Shown here piece after piece: positions 44,101 to 58,373 of a stretch of 64,000 nt of DNA (the first letter of the stretch is position 1; each line of letters begins with the position of its first letter). A model generated the notes under the pieces. That model was not told where the DNA came from. It saw only the letters and a list, made by a program, of their open reading frames with translations, and did not search any database. The stretch spans positions 62,001 to 126,000 of the forward strand of contig CM074760.1 in assembly GCA_037355855.1 (NCBI GenBank), in the 5' to 3' direction. The position numbers were made by a program, and so were the translations under genes. The DNA is from Pseudo-nitzschia pungens. Taxonomy: Eukaryota > Bacillariophyta > Bacillariophyceae > Bacillariales > Bacillariaceae.

Positions 44101-47100
44101 CAAAATGCAACAAAAGCCATGAGTAAGATATCGTTTGAAGCATTATTCAGTATTTGAGACGAAATGAAGCGTGCGATGCCATGTGTGCGTCAGGGTTAAA
44201 AAGCTCGAATTTCAACTGTCGCATCAATTTCACTCAGCTATATACATAGCGTCGCTTTGATTCAGACCCTCAGGATATAGAAATACTCGTCATTCGCACG
44301 GTATCGGTCGGCTCAATTCTATTTCAACGATTCCACAAAACAAAATCCATTCGTCCCCGTCCAATCCGGTGCAAGACAGTTGCAGCAAACGCTCAGACAT
44401 CCAAGGAAGTGATTTGGCTCCACGAGCTGAGGGTCTCACGCCTCAGTCAGCGAGTTCTGCGAAACGTTTATGGGAATACATCGATCATCGCGTGCGCACC
44501 GCATCTTTACCGGATTAGATTGGATCAAATCGGATCGGAAATATTCGATTGAATTGGATTCGTTTGTGTTCGGAGGGGAGATCGCTCCCTAAGTCTGCTA
44601 TGCGCATGGATTCAACTTACTGCTGTCGTTCAATCCCAGAGAACGTTCTATCCAATGGACAGAGGATTTCGTGTTGACTCGTAAGTCAATGCTGCTGCTG
44701 AATGCTGTACCATAATGAAAAAGGTGTGACAAAGGCGCGAAACTGTTAGCCAACGAGCTGCATATTGCACGACCTATACGGTGTGCGTGCGTTGTCTTGT
44801 TCCCAGAATCGACCGGACGCTTTGATCTGAGCACAATCTGCAACAATCCTATTCTCAGCGATCTTGGTGATATATAGTGTCGTCACGAGCTTGTACTCAA
44901 TGCGGAGTAGCAAATATTATATAATCATCATTGAATGGTGGTGCAAACCATACCGGAAGAGTGCGTTTCAAAAAATAATGATGGAGCCAAAGCAAACGTA
45001 CCATTTGTGTCGTCCGCAAGCAAGTGCATCCATTCGGAGCGGTGGCAGCGTAAGGTTACTCTTACGAGTTGCGGGCGCTTAGAACAGCGACCATTCATGT
45101 TGTCTGACCTTCCATGGTGATCGTGATGATTGTGACGTGTATTGTCACGACGAAATAATGGTACCGGTCCGAAATCCTACCGTACTAGGATTCGAAAGAA
45201 ATTATGAGCTCTGCGAAAGGCTCATCGGTCGCGTCTCCGCGATTGATACTACCTGTGCGTTGCGTGCTGCAACACCCTTGGTAGAATCAATTACTCATGA
45301 GCATAGAAAGAGAGGCTGTCGATTGATGGTCCTCGTTGGATGTGTCGTTTACAAGTAAGATTGCGAGTATTGCGACTAAGCCCTAACTTACTCGTATGGC
45401 AGAGCTACCGTAAATTAATTATCCCTTTCGAAGGGAAAAAAATTAGTAACATCAACAATCACCATTCATTGGTTGTAGGCTAGTATGACCCCTGGTACCG
45501 GTACAAGAACTCCGACAAGTACCGGTACTAGATCTCACCTCAATGTACAAGGTACGGTAACCTTACCGTGCTAGACGGAAGCAACCTTGTCAATTCGTGG
45601 TCCGGGGATGGGTGGTTCCGAAAGTCCATTTCAAACTGCGTACGCCAATCACGGAGTGACAGACAGACGGATTAAGTAACTTTTTGTTCGCTCCCGTTGG
45701 TGCAAAGAACTTTTGAGGTTGGAGTTCCATGCATTCGAGATAGGCAGACGAATCAATCGACAATAGTATTCAGTAGTAATACTAGCAGGTAAGTTATCAA
45801 TTATTCCAAAGCAGATTATTAAAAATCTGAGCACTCCTGTTGGCTGGTTGAACTAGGAAAATGCAACATGCTGCGTAGTAGTACTAGTAGTACTAGCTAG
45901 TAATGCTCACTTTTGTTGGAGATCCCACCATGATTGGTGGTGGTGTTGTGTGGTTCTGTCACTACTACTACTACTACTACCATGAAGATTTATTTGGCAG
46001 CATTCTGCTGATTGACTCCTTTATTCTTTCACTTCGTGTATCCACACTCGCAGTTTTCTCTGAACATTAGGCAGGTTGAGGATACTATGTTGGATAAACA
46101 TGACATACCTACAACAACAACAACAACTACTACTACTTGTTCCTTCCTCATCATAGTACAACTTCGAAAACATGGATTACGATACCATTTCTATTGCCAG
46201 TTGGATGCAAACTACTACTACTAGTTCTACCCTACGCTTGAATTCAATTTCCAAAGTACCGGTAGTACTACTAGTACTACTAATGGGAAACTATTCAATC
46301 AAACAGTTCCAACTCAGTACGAGTATTGTCGATTTTAATAACATCAACCTTCTTGTACGAGTAAGGTTACTGGTATTGTACGGCTTGAAACTAGAAGTGT
46401 TTTGTTCCTCTTTGATTGATTGAAACCGTATTTCTATGGGTCCATGCGTTACGATCGGCAATCAATTTAAAAATTATTTTGCCGCTGACTGACTGACTGA
46501 CTGACTGATTCATTCACTTGTAGTTGGAGGGAAAGAGGAACTCGGACTGAAAGACTCAACCGGAGGTAGCAGTCGCATACCAGTAGTAGTGGACGTAACT
46601 TACGGTGAGCAAACAATCAACACTTCGTTGTGTCGTACGTTGAGGCTTTTGTGTTTCGTTTTTCGAAGTGCCCCGTCCAAGTCTATGATGTGTTGGTAGT
46701 ATCATGCAGCATACATTACGTACTTATGCCTTGGATCCATAACGCACGCGGGGATCATTGGACAAGAGCGGAAAAGACATTCCGCCACGAGTACGTAAGG
46801 TTACTCTAACTTACCCCTACGTACGGTAGGTAGAAATACAGTATTGGATAATATAGATGTCGAATGTAAGGTACGAAGTAATTACGAAACCTTACGGGTA
46901 CCGTAAGTTACGCACTCCCCCGCATGATAGTAGGGCTACAGGTACAGTACGGTACGGTACAGTATTTAAATATTTAAAAATGTAATGTAGTACATGTTTT
47001 ACACGTAAGTACGTAGCGCAATATGGACGGAATAAAACTCGTACGCTGCTTCAAGCGGCAGGCACACCCTCGCTCTTTTTGGCGCGCCAAACTCCTTGAT

Positions 47101-47945
47101 TGGCTATGGTTTCGTTCCCACCAAAAAAGCACCGTTGCCTGGAGCGAGCAGCTCACACAACCTTCTACCGCACAGAGCTCCGGTCGACTCGATTGAAGTT
47201 TTTGTTCTGTGGAAGCTTCCACGGAACGAAATCTGAGCTCCACCCCAATCACCGATACCCTCTATCCGTACGAGTATCCAGGCTCGGGACGAGGGCGAGG
47301 GAGACGCCAAGCCAAGCCAAACCAAACCAAGCCACAGCATACGAGGCAACCAACAACCTGCCGGTAACTCTTCCTCCCAGCAGCGGCAAAGGTTCCTCAT
47401 TGTCGTTGGCCTACGTACGATACCGTAGGTGTTGCTGCCGTTGCCGTGTTCCGCTCTGCTCCGCGGGAATTTCTGTCGCTGTTCGTAGCATTTCTACAGC
47501 AGTCCACGCAGCGGTGAAACCGGCGCGCCGGTTTCACTCGTGTCCGTGTCTTTCGCATTGGTATTCTACCCTACAAGGATACATACTAAAGATACTACTA
47601 AGTTGTGCACAGAATCGAATCGAATCAATCGAATCAATCGAATCCATCGAATCCATCAAAATTCCATCAAAACCCATCTCAAGAAAGGAAACACAACACG
47701 AAACAAAACAAAAATCCCATCGGGTGAAATCCTAAACAAAAGCAAGCAAGGTTACGAGTACAATTGCTGGTAAACCTTAGACCTTACTCGTACTCGTATT
47801 AATTGTATTCACCTACCCCCTCGGCGAGACGACAACACGATCGGTAGACTTGTACGACGAGAGAACGGGCAACGCAAGCAGACTCACTCCGACTGATTCA
47901 TACCTCTTTTCCGAGCCCCATTACGAATCCATCACAACAATAATC
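41131..47945. other. Gene-free spacer
   Basis: No convincing gene in 6.8 kb. It holds nine copies of GTAAGGTTAC or its complement (41599, 42690, 42789, 42885, 45050, 45557, 46361, 46795 and partial forms), a 15 bp minisatellite at 43030-43112, a GACT tetramer run near 46487-46508, CTACTA-type tracts (45875, 45962, 46210) and GAATC/GAATCAATC pentamers at 47606-47660. Frames at 41325-41900 (minus) and 47100-47735 (plus) are open but start at TTG and have no protein-like features. Confidence 0.45.
43030..43112 (+). repeat. 15 bp minisatellite
   Basis: About five to six units of GATGAGGATGACAT plus one base follow each other, with one unit reading GCCAT in place of GACAT. Confidence 0.8.
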
Positions 47946-50900
47946 ATGAGGAAGATACTGCAACCCCACCCGCAACCGGAGGCTCCCTCCCTTCCAGTGG
48001 CGGCGCAACCCGCACCAAACCAACCCGAAAAGCGTCGCTCAGAAGCAGCAGCAGCAGCAGCAACAACAACATCCTCCAGAGCACCGGGTGGACACCAGCA
48101 ACGACAGCTACCATTGCTTCCCACCCCAGCAGCATCAGCATCATCATCATCATCATCAGCAGCAGCAACACAAATGCAGAGTCGAACGCAACAACAATCC
48201 GCGGCGGAACGAGAAGCCAAGCTCAAGGCAGAAGCCCGGGCCTATGCCCTGAGCGGAACAACGCGGGAGGGAAAACAGCACAGATCGTCTTCCTCGTCTT
48301 TGAGCAACAATGGCAGCAGTGGCAGCAAGCGCAAGGCGCGGGCCGCGCCGCTGCCCCTGCCTTCGAGATCGAAGGTTCTGGTGAGGCCTCATCCCGGAGC
48401 AAAATCTGCAAAGTCAGCGAAATCAGCAAAGTCGACATCATCATCATCATCATCATCCGCAGCACCAGCGAAGGCAAAAGCAAAAGCGAAAGCGAAAGCA
48501 ACCACCAAAGCAGCTGCAGCAAAAACAACCACCAAAGCAGCACACAAAGTAAACACCAAAGCAGCGAACAAAGCACCAAACAAAGCAGCAACTGCTCCCA
48601 CCATTACCACAACGCAGCACCCCTCGCGGGTGGTTCTTTCGACGAGCGCGGGTCCTTCCAACAAGCGCGCCAGGACAATGACTACAACTGCAACTGCAAC
48701 TGCAACTTCGATCAAAACATTGGCAGCACCTACTACCGCCACCGCAATCCCCCGCACCCAACCGATGCACATAGTGGCAACGAATCCCGCTGCTGCTGCT
48801 GCTGCTGCTGTAACTCCCTTCGCGGTGCCGCATCCCGGAGTCCGGCCTCCTCAGGGACGAATGGTGGTCCCCGCCCCCGCTGCGATGCAGCATCGTCAAC
48901 ATCAACATCATCAGCAGCAACTGCAATTGCAATTGCAACTTCAACTTCAACACCGACAGCAGCATTTGCAGCACAATCCGAACTATCCGCAGCATCTACA
49001 GCAGCTGCAGCAACAGCCACTGCAACTACAGCAGCTACAGCAACAACAGCCACTGCAACTACAGCAGCAGCAACAACAACAGCAACAACTGCAATTGCAA
49101 CAACAACATCGGCCTCTTTCCTCGCAGCGATCGGGAACGACGACCGTTTCGAAACCAACAAAGGCCACTCCCACGGCGGCGGCGGCAGCAGCAGCTGTTG
49201 CTGCTGCAGTACCCGCACTCGACCAAACCAAGTACGATCCGGAATACCTCAAGATGATCCAATGTCTGGGAGAACTCGACGATTTCTCCATCTGGGACAA
49301 CCTGTCGGACGTCGAGGACGTGGACTTTCGATTGAGCGACCTGGAAGACGACGACGATGACGATGATGACGACGAGGATGACGATGGTGACGATGGTGAC
49401 GAAGGTGACGAAGATGACGAAGATGACGCAGACGACGAGGGGGACGGAGGTGTGGTGACCGGACTGCACCTCTTGAAGGACTCCAAGAGCGCGACCCCCG
49501 GCGCGGTCACTGCCCTTGCCCCAGCAGCTGGCGAGGGACCCGTTTCCGTCACGGCATCCTCGTCTCCCAGTGCCGCTGCGGCGAATCCCTCGACGTCGCG
49601 TGGCAGCGCGAACACAAAACAACTTTCTTTTGCGAAACCGGCCCAGACCGCGGCCACAGCAGCCACAGAGGGAACAACAAGAACACCCGGTTCCGGTTGC
49701 GCTTCCCCTCCCCTGGCCCCTCTCTCCCCGCTCGAAAACGACCTCAACGACGATCTTCTCTACCGAAACCTCGAGGAGGAACTCGGTAGCCTGCTGGAGG
49801 AAGACCTCGAGGCGGCCGTGCAGTCCCTCTACAACACGACCTCCGCTGGCGGCGGAAGCGACGACGCCAAACCGAAAAAGAAGGGAAAGGCAAACAAGGC
49901 CAACTCCCATTCGACCGGGAGCTCGTCACAGCAAAAGAAAACCGCGCCACAGCAGCATCCCCCGACGGCCTTTTGCTCCGTTGCCAATGTTGGTGCCAAC
50001 ACCCCCGTGACGGCGGCCGTCCTGGCGGCCGAGGCCAAGCGCAAAGCGGAGGCGGAGGCCGCTGCCAAGCGGGGCAACACAAAGCAGCAGCAACAGCAAC
50101 AAAAGCAGCAGCAACAACGGCAACAGCATCCCGACACGCCACTCCGGGAAACCGCCAAGCATTCGGGGGCGGCCGTGACGTACCAGCAATCCCAGCAGCT
50201 CCGCAAGCTGCTGAGAAAGCACTACCAGCTGCTGACCCAGCAGGCGATTCTGAGCGTCCGGGCCGCCCAGCAGCTCAAGACGGGGAGCAGCACCATTTCC
50301 AGCAACAGCGCTATCGGTGGCGGAACCGGCTCGACGACACCTACCACGCCGGGCAAGTCTCTGGCGTGTGATTTTTTGAGCGGGGAAAACGAAACGGATC
50401 TGACGGAAATTTTGGATCTTGCGGTGGGGATGCTGCAGGACCTCGATCAGAACCGAAAGGATTCGATACGCACGTCGATTCAGCTGGCGCTCGGCAATGG
50501 GGGACACAACGCGACGACAACGAAGACGGCAGGGGGATCTTCGTCGTTGGTATCGAGCGCGAACGCAAACGCAAACACAAACGCGGTCCGAGGGGGAACG
50601 ACAACGCGTCGCGAGGGGGACGATAGCAGCACGACTGCTGCTTCTGCGTCGACGGGGGCCAGGCGATCGCTCTTGTCGCAATTCGATGAGGGCCACAACC
50701 ACAACCACCATCACCACCACAAAAGTCGCAAAGCTGCAGCTAATCCGCTGGAAACCGAATCCACGCCAAGTTCCAACCAGGGAGGACGGCTCACCCGTGC
50801 CGCCTTTCGACGATTGCAGGCCCAGCCCATTGCCGGATCGAAACGCACGGCCTTTGACATACCGGGGCTGCTCAAGCTCAACGAGACCTTTGCCACGATC

Positions 50901-53900
50901 GACGACAGCGTCAACGTCAATCACAATGCTGCCGCTGCGGAAAAGGCTGCCAAGCGCGAAGGCACGAACCAACCCAAGAAGAAGAAAGTCAACATTTTGG
51001 AGGCGGAAACCCACGCGCAGGCCTGCCGTGACGTACTCAAGGACGCCGGGGCCAATGTTGAGGAGCAATTGCTGCCGGGAGTCCTGGATCTATCGGAGAA
51101 TTTTTCCCAGCTTCAAGAGCATCTGGGAGACGACTTTCAGCCCCCCTGCTCGGTGGAGCAGGAACAGTTCCTTCGCAAGAACCGGAATCTTTTCACCTCG
51201 GGAGAGGACAATCTGGTGCTGAGGGGGGTCAACCTGTACGGAGAAAAGCAATGGATCCTTATCGGCGACCGCTACCTGCCGGACCGGTCCATCAACATCA
51301 TCTCGCAGCGGTACTCGAAGCTCTGCGTCATGCTCTACAAGGCGCACGGGATCTGGGTTGACGCGCAGGGAAACCTGGCGGAACCGCCAAAACTCGAGTC
51401 GGTGGACGATATCGACGAGGCCCGGGTCGAGGCGGCGGGTCTGAAACTGGTGGATCCTCCCGCGATTCTGAACGTCCATCGCTGGTCCATGGAAGAGGAC
51501 CTGACCATTCTTAAAGCCGTGCCCATCATGGGACACATGTAAGTACCTCTACGACGATTGTTTCGCGTCCCATTTCGATTTTGTTTGGCTTGGCTTTGCA
51601 ATGGATGGACACAATTCCACTACCTTTCTCGTTCCGATCCGAATTCGTCATCTTTTTCATTTTGTTTCGCCGCCTGAATCCATTTTTTTTTTTTTTCCGT
51701 TTCGTTCAGGTGGGCCGAACTGGGAGCGAGGCTCATACCCCACCGCGACAGGGGTCACCTAAGGAAACGGTACCAAGTCCTCGAGCGGCGAGTCAAGGCA
51801 ACGATTACGCGGGGCTTCAAGGCGGCAGCGAAAGCCCGAATTGCGAGCGCTTCGAAAACCTCGGGGAGATCCAGCTACCGAACGGGTGCCACCAAGGCGA
51901 AGGGCAAGACACCGGCCAAGGCCTCAACCAAGACCGTCACCAAACCCACCGTCGGCGTGGCGGCGGCAACAAAAGCGAGAGTCGCGTCGAACGCAAATCT
52001 AGCGCCGAGTTCCGCCAAGGCGCGTCCATCCCCTGGCCGAACCGGAAAGAAGGCCCCATCGCCGGCGAGATCCCCATCCAAGTCCAAGACCGCCAGGGCG
52101 GCTTCCACGAAACCGAGTCCAAGCAAGCGCAAGACTATCACTACTACCAAGGAGAAATCAACCCCGGTCATGTCGCTCGAGAGCGCTGCAGCGTCGCTGG
52201 CCTGCATGCAAGGAAAGAATTTGGGAGCGCCGGTTGCGGCCGAGGCACCTTCCGACAAGACGGCGCCCAAGCGTGCGACGCTCCAACAAGTCGCAGGTCC
52301 TCCTCCCGCGCCTTCGACGACCCCGACCAGCAAACCCATCTCGCATCCCCATCCAAAGGGGCACACTCCACAGGGAGGATTGGATCCCGGGGTTGCCAAC
52401 TTTGGTCCCACTCCACTCCCCGCAGCCGCTATTGCTGGAGCTGGAGCTGGTGCTGGTGCTGGTGCTGGTGCTCAACCGCTCCCACCCGGTTCCAAGAACG
52501 CCCCACAACACCATCCTCTCTATCCCTTCCATTATTACCCGGGATATTATCATCCCCACTATGCTTATCCTTCCCATTCCCCTCCACCATCCGGGAAGAA
52601 CAACGGAGACCCTCCTCCTCCTCCGTCGTCGTCGTCGACTACGACAACGAATACCCCTCCACCGCAGCTCCTCGCGGGTCCAAAAGGCGGCAGCTACTTT
52701 CCAAAGCCCAGTTTTTCGGCGGAGGGCAAGCAATACCAATTCAACAACGACCTCGCGTCGCCGACACCCGGTGTCTCTGGTTCGCGGCCACCGGCGGAGC
52801 TCTCCACGCCCAATGCCAAGTCCTTCCTGGCGAACATACCCAGAATCCTGGGAGAGGGTTTTTCGGGAGACGCGGACGCCTCGCGGCTGGAGTACGAAAA
52901 GCTCATCGAGGGAATGGGTGGTGGCAACGACGACACACAAATGTCCAAGCTTAAAAAGATGATGGAAAACGAGGATGAGAGTGCGGCGGCGGATGCCATT
53001 GTGAGCCACCTCGCCAAGAGTCCGGGCCGGGGAACGAAGCCTCCGGCGGAGGGATCGGGTCTCAGCATCATGGCCCGCGTGCTGAAGGGTACTTCGACAT
53101 CGACTTCGACTTCGACATCGACGTCCTCCCGTGGCACCGCAGCCGAACCGGCGCCTCCGAAGCCCCCCGTGGCTCCGGAATCCGCCGCGGTTGCGAGCCC
53201 GACCAAGAAACGGTCCGGATCGCTGCTGTCCCGCCACGGATCGATGCCGAGCGGTGCCGCTCCGGCCACGCCCCAGAAGACGTCGAGCGCCAACGGCAAC
53301 TCCTTGTTTTCCACCGGCGGAACCCTGCTGGGCCTCTCCCCCGGCCTGCGGTCCCTGGGCGCCAGCGTCTTGCTCAAGAACGACGTCGTCGGCAGCACGA
53401 GCCTGACGGCCCCCTTTTCCCCGGCACCCAACGGCGGGAGCCTCCTCCGATCGGACGGACTGGGCACGAACCTCTCGGTCCCGTATTCCCCGGCGCCCAG
53501 CATGCTCTTGCGTGCCTTTGACGAAAAGACGGGGGACGAAAACCGGTTTGCGCTGCCCATGGACGTCGACGACCACACCACCTCGGGTGGCAGGATCTGC
53601 GAGGACTCGAACCAGGTCCTGGGAGACCTGGCGGTGGGAGCAGACCTGTCCGAGAACGGTCTCGCGGCGAACATGCACATGAGCGTTCACGGGAATAGCG
53701 TGGGGGGAAAGGCCGGAAATTCCCTCATTATTGCGCCGGACGAGTTCGACGCGATATCGGGTCTGGGGGCCCTATCGAATTCTCCCTTCAAGGCCGTCCG
53801 GGAAAGCAGCGACGATCCGAAACCGAAAAAACCGGCCCGGTCGTTCTTTGCGCGGGTAGTGGGCGAGTCCGAGGAGACCTCGCCGCAGAAAAAACTGTTT

Positions 53901-53903
53901 TGA
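47946..53903 (+). CDS. Large nuclear protein with two SANT/Myb-like domains (two exons)
   Basis: The ATG at 47946 starts MRKILQPHPQ; the frame is open further upstream only to a TTG. Exon 1 ends at 51538 and exon 2 runs 51710-53903; the 5,787 coding bases give 1,928 residues. The N-terminal 1,000 residues are low complexity: Ala, Gln (many CAG/CAA runs), Ser, Lys/Ala repeats, and an acidic block at about 465-500. Residues about 1075-1135 form a SANT/Myb-like domain (FTSGEDNLVLRGVNLYGEKQ, then W and LPDRSINIISQRYSKL). A second follows at about 1178-1225 (RWSMEEDLTILKAV, GHMWAELGARLIPHRD, LRKRYQVLERR) and is split by the intron. The remaining 700 residues are basic, Ser/Pro/Ala-rich and apparently disordered. 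The pair of domains resembles DNA-binding Myb/SANT repeats of GON4-like and related chromatin proteins; I infer a transcription or chromatin role without a firm orthologue. Confidence 0.85.
51539..51709 (+). other. Intron inside the SANT/Myb gene
   Basis: The donor is CACAT|GTAAGT and the acceptor TTCGTTCAG|GTGG, with a run of 14 T just upstream. The 171 bp intron splits the Met codon of GHMW. Splicing removes the TAA at 51540-51542 and joins the two halves of the second SANT domain in frame. Confidence 0.9.
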
Positions 53904-56752
53904 GGAACGCAATACGATACAATACAATGCAATGCAATGCAAGCACACTGTTGACGCGATTCGGTAACGTGTAGTCGTCGAGTTGCGTGTCTGCCATTCG
54001 ATCACATTGGAATGCCGAACAGCCACCTGGTCGGAAGACGCCAACCACTGGCTTGGATTTATGATGAGATGCCGTCTAGAGAGCTATAGCATACTGTACA
54101 ATAATAATTTGAAATTTTGCCTCTCGGATAATGCTGCTTTGTAACATGGATGCCTTTCAAAAACAATAATAGTATACGATATGCACCCGTCCGGTAGAAA
54201 GCTGCAGTTTGAAACAAGCAGCCGCAGAGGCAAACAGTCCAGCAACTCCATCGTTCAAATGGATGAAAGATGTAGATCGAAAGCGGAGGAGATGATTCCT
54301 GGTTTGACAAAACAGACCTAATATTTTCCGGTCTCTCCAAACCAACTGCATACCGTGCCGGTAAGTTAAGGTTACCCATTCATGGCAACGTGCATCACAT
54401 TCCTGCCGCGAAAAACTGTATTGTATTCTGTATACTATTCATCCTGTATAACTTACTGTATAAACTTAATAATACTATATTCAATATGCGGTAAGAACTA
54501 TGCGGTATCCGGTAGGATGATACGCTAAGGTTACTACGGTTTGAAAGAAAAAAAAAAAAAAACCAGCTGCCGTGGGGGCAAACGAATGAATGAATCATCA
54601 TCAATCAATTGGACACGGAAAGGGAGACTTTGCACCGCCGACGCGAGATTCCAAAACACGTAAAGCATGCTGTGCCGCACCGTCGTAGCAAAAAATAATA
54701 ATACTGCTCTACGGTTTTAAGGCAGACAATCGACATGCCTCGTGGGTTCCTACAGGTATTAGATGGATGGAATAGATGATGAATCAATACTCGAATAAGT
54801 TACTGAATACTCAATACAGGTAAAACATTATAACAATCGTATGTACCTTGTAGCCTTTTAAGGTAAACTTTATTCATACGGTACGTACCGGTAGCAATCA
54901 GTGGTGACGGATGAGTAATCAGAAATTCCTTCTCCGAAAGGTTACGTAACCTTACCAGTTACCGGTAAATCTTACTGGTACCGGTACAAGTACCGTAAGA
55001 ACTTAGTCTCCTACTATCGAATTCTGTGTCTCGATCTTTACGGAACTTTCTGGTCGGCTTCTCATTCTTGGATGGAAGGAAGGAAGGAAGGAAGGAATGA
55101 TTTTGATGAATGATGGATGATTGATCCATTCATTCATTCATTCATTCTCAACATCGTAACTTACGACTTACCGTATGATACCGTAGCCTTACTCGCTCGC
55201 TCGCCCGCTCCTCGAGAACCGATCGGCTCGTGGCTTCCGAGGATGCAAAGCAAGAATGTCTAAGGGCTAGGGTAAGGTTAACTTATGTGGCACTCCCGGT
55301 GAACGTTGCGAGTAGAAAGTTTTCCAACCACTGGTTCTAGTTTGCGAGTGCGACGAGTACAACCGGTAAGGTTACTGGTACACGTGTAAGTTACTGTACA
55401 TCGTAGGAACATTGGACGAGCAATCAGAACTGCCGGGAGCGATCAATTTTTGTTTGGTCTCACGAAGGTTATTTATTTTAATAAGTGGATATTTACTTCG
55501 TTCGAACATTAATTGCGACTAATAATAAGTAAGGACTAATATGCTTTCCACTCATTTTAAAAGGAAGGATGATTGATTTCAGACCAATGATATTTCGATT
55601 GATTCATTCCCATAAAGTAATTACACGGTGTCACAATCAAGCATCCCAAAATTTTCGGGACGCCCCGTGCGCAACGGCCAAAGTGGACTAGATTGTCGAG
55701 CGCTCTTGTGCAGTAAGGTACACGTAAGGTTACACTTAGACGTACACGTACAGTATTGAACTTACACGTACACGTACAGTATTGATCCAGAGAACCTTCA
55801 ACGTATGAATATCCGTCATCGCCTTCGGAATTATTTGCGGCTGCCTTTACTGTACCGGTAAGGTTTACCGTATTGTTCTCGAACGAGGAAAAGAGAACGA
55901 ATGAATCAATCAAAAAATGAATGAATCCCAATCATCAAGAATCTGCGTTGTTCCGAAACGCTCCGCAGTACAATTCTCACGCAAATGTACGTATAAGCTA
56001 TTATTATCATTATTCATTTCTTGAGACGCACGAAACAATACAGTAACTTACCGGTACAACAAACCACGCACTCCGAGTTATCAATTCCGGTAGTAAGGTT
56101 ACCGTAGGTTACGATACTGAATACCGTAATCACTCACGCGTGATCGCCGTTACGGCACCCTTGCTGAGATTGTTCTGCTCTCTTCGACTCTCTTCACTGT
56201 ATTCGTAAGTTATTCCTTACTCTCTGTTCGCAGTAATTTACCGTACAAGTAGTACCGATACGGTAATTTTGTACTCGTCCTTGTAATGTTCTCCCTCACA
56301 TTATTTCATTCTAATGCCAACCATTCTGTTCAACCACGAACGAATCAATTAATCAATTAATCATTCAATCAATCTCAATCAAAACAACTCCAAGGAAATT
56401 CCCCGTCTACCTCATCAGCATAATACGGTAACTTACTACTAGCATCTCAGCACACCAACAAACCAATACAGTAAAAGAGTAAACGCACGCAACATGACCT
56501 CTAACAACCAAGTTTCGAACGGCCAATCCTCTTCCGTCGCACGAGGCAATAGATTCCAAATAGAGCAAGGATGCGTCGCCATGCTGCACGATAGATCCTT
56601 CTTGTCCCCAACCGCTGGGATCTTTGCCAGCCAGGAACTCGAGTTCGACTTTTGCAGGCGCCCAACAGACATTGTTCGTGCCCACAATCGAGTGACGGCA
56701 ACCTTTGTTGCCTCCAAGACCGAGACGAGATAAGCAAGAAAAATAGACGAAA

Positions 56753-56798
56753 GGAATCGAATCGAATCGAATCGAATCGAAACGAATCGAATCGAAAC
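56753..56798 (+). repeat. GAATC pentanucleotide repeat
   Basis: About nine units of GAATC/AAATC type, one with GAAAC. Confidence 0.8.
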
Positions 56799-58115
56799 TC
56801 AACTCGGCAAGAATTCGAAGGAAAACGAACAGCAACACGGCACGAGTGGTTTCCTTCGTTCTCGGGGACTCTTAAGAACTTTTTCTCCGTGGGAAAAGAG
56901 ATTCTGCCGATTGGCTCTCTTTCGAATGCCCTTTTTCGGCTATCGTTGCCGTTTCGCGGCAAGTGTCTGTTAGGTTTACGTGAACACTCGAAATGGGCCA
57001 GATAATGCGAATGATTTGGTGATTGAAAATCACGAGATCTCCCGCGGATTTGTGTCGCAATCCGGTACAGAGAACGGTCCGACACATTCCTGTCTCTTTG
57101 CATATATTATTACTTTATTATTATTATTATTGTATACTTCCGTGTATATATTTTGATCAGACTTTTACGAATTTATACACACATTGGACCCTTGAAAAGT
57201 GTTGTAGAATGCATATAATTTTTTAATGCTCGATATTATCATTATATTATTATCATTATTGTATCCTTTTCATGAATGGCATACTTGTACCATTTTTAGG
57301 AAATACATTTTGCTCCCAACAGTGCCTTGTACCGGTATTCTGCTTGACGGATCGGAGGTTGACCTTTCGTCGAACTCTGCCTACAAGTAACTCACGCGGA
57401 ACTTTTCGTTTCTCGAAATTCTTTTCCGCGAGAGAAGTTTGAACTCTCCGCGAGCCAAACAGTAATGATTGCGTGATCATCGTTCGATCGTCGGTTTCGA
57501 ATCTCGAACAATACAGTTTCGCATCGGTAAGATTATGCATGTTTGGTCGTTGCATGTCTTTTTGTCTGCCATTCCTTGTTGTTTGCGTCACACATCATCC
57601 AAACTTTGTTGCAATTCCGGTCACCACCTACAGTACAGTACATTCCAGAAGGGATTTGGTTCCGAGGGACAATTTCAATGAACAACGAGAATGATAATAA
57701 TGAATCGAATGCGCTGCACTCCATTGCACCGCAATCCATTGCACCGCAGAGCTTTCTTGGAGCACGGCGCGGAACGTAATTGGGTACACTGCGTCGGTCG
57801 TTGTAACGCTTTTGCAAACTCTGTTGTTACGGCAAAAATCCCCGCACATCATAAATCAATGAATCGGTCACCGGTAACGGAAAAAGATGGATGGAATTTC
57901 ATGGCCATGGAATATGCCTCGTCGGTGATGCGATGCATGCGATGCGGCATGAGAAGTTGTCGGTGGTTGTTTCCGTGATGGGTTCGGAGCGATGGTTGTT
58001 TTCGTTTCGTATCGTTTCGTTTCGCATCGTTTCGTAACGAGTCGTCGCCGTGCTCGCAAGCCATGCGATGCGATGCGATGCAACACCGTTCGGCCAACAT
58101 CTATTCCACGATTAC

Positions 58116-58278
58116 ATGCATTCCATTCCATTCCATTCCATTCGGTGGATTGACGACCAAGCTGCTCGGGACGTCCACTACTTTGAGTCATTTCATTTCG
58201 TCTCATTTCGTCTCATTTCGTCTCATTTCATTTCATTTCATTTCATCATCTCATCCAATCCAATCCAATCCAATCCCA
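58116..58278 (+). repeat. Chain of pentanucleotide repeats (CATTC, ATTTC/GTCTC, ATCCA)
   Basis: CATTC units at 58116-58142, TTTCRTCTCA and TTTCA units at 58187-58247, and ATCCA units at about 58252-58278. The unit changes but the period stays five. Confidence 0.75.
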
Positions 58279-58373
58279 TCGCATTCCGAAGAACTTTGGG
58301 GTGTGTGACAACGACCAACAAAGCAAAGCTTTCGGAGGGCGCAATCCTTCGGAGTCATTTCATCGGATAGCAT

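Noticed and set aside
47100..47735. 211-codon frame upstream of the SANT/Myb gene
   Set aside because: It begins at TTG and ends in pentanucleotide-repeat text; more likely 5' flanking DNA.
48983..49747. 254-codon minus-strand frame over the SANT/Myb gene
   Set aside because: Antisense shadow; Ser and Cys runs mirror the polyAsp and polyGln codons of the real gene.
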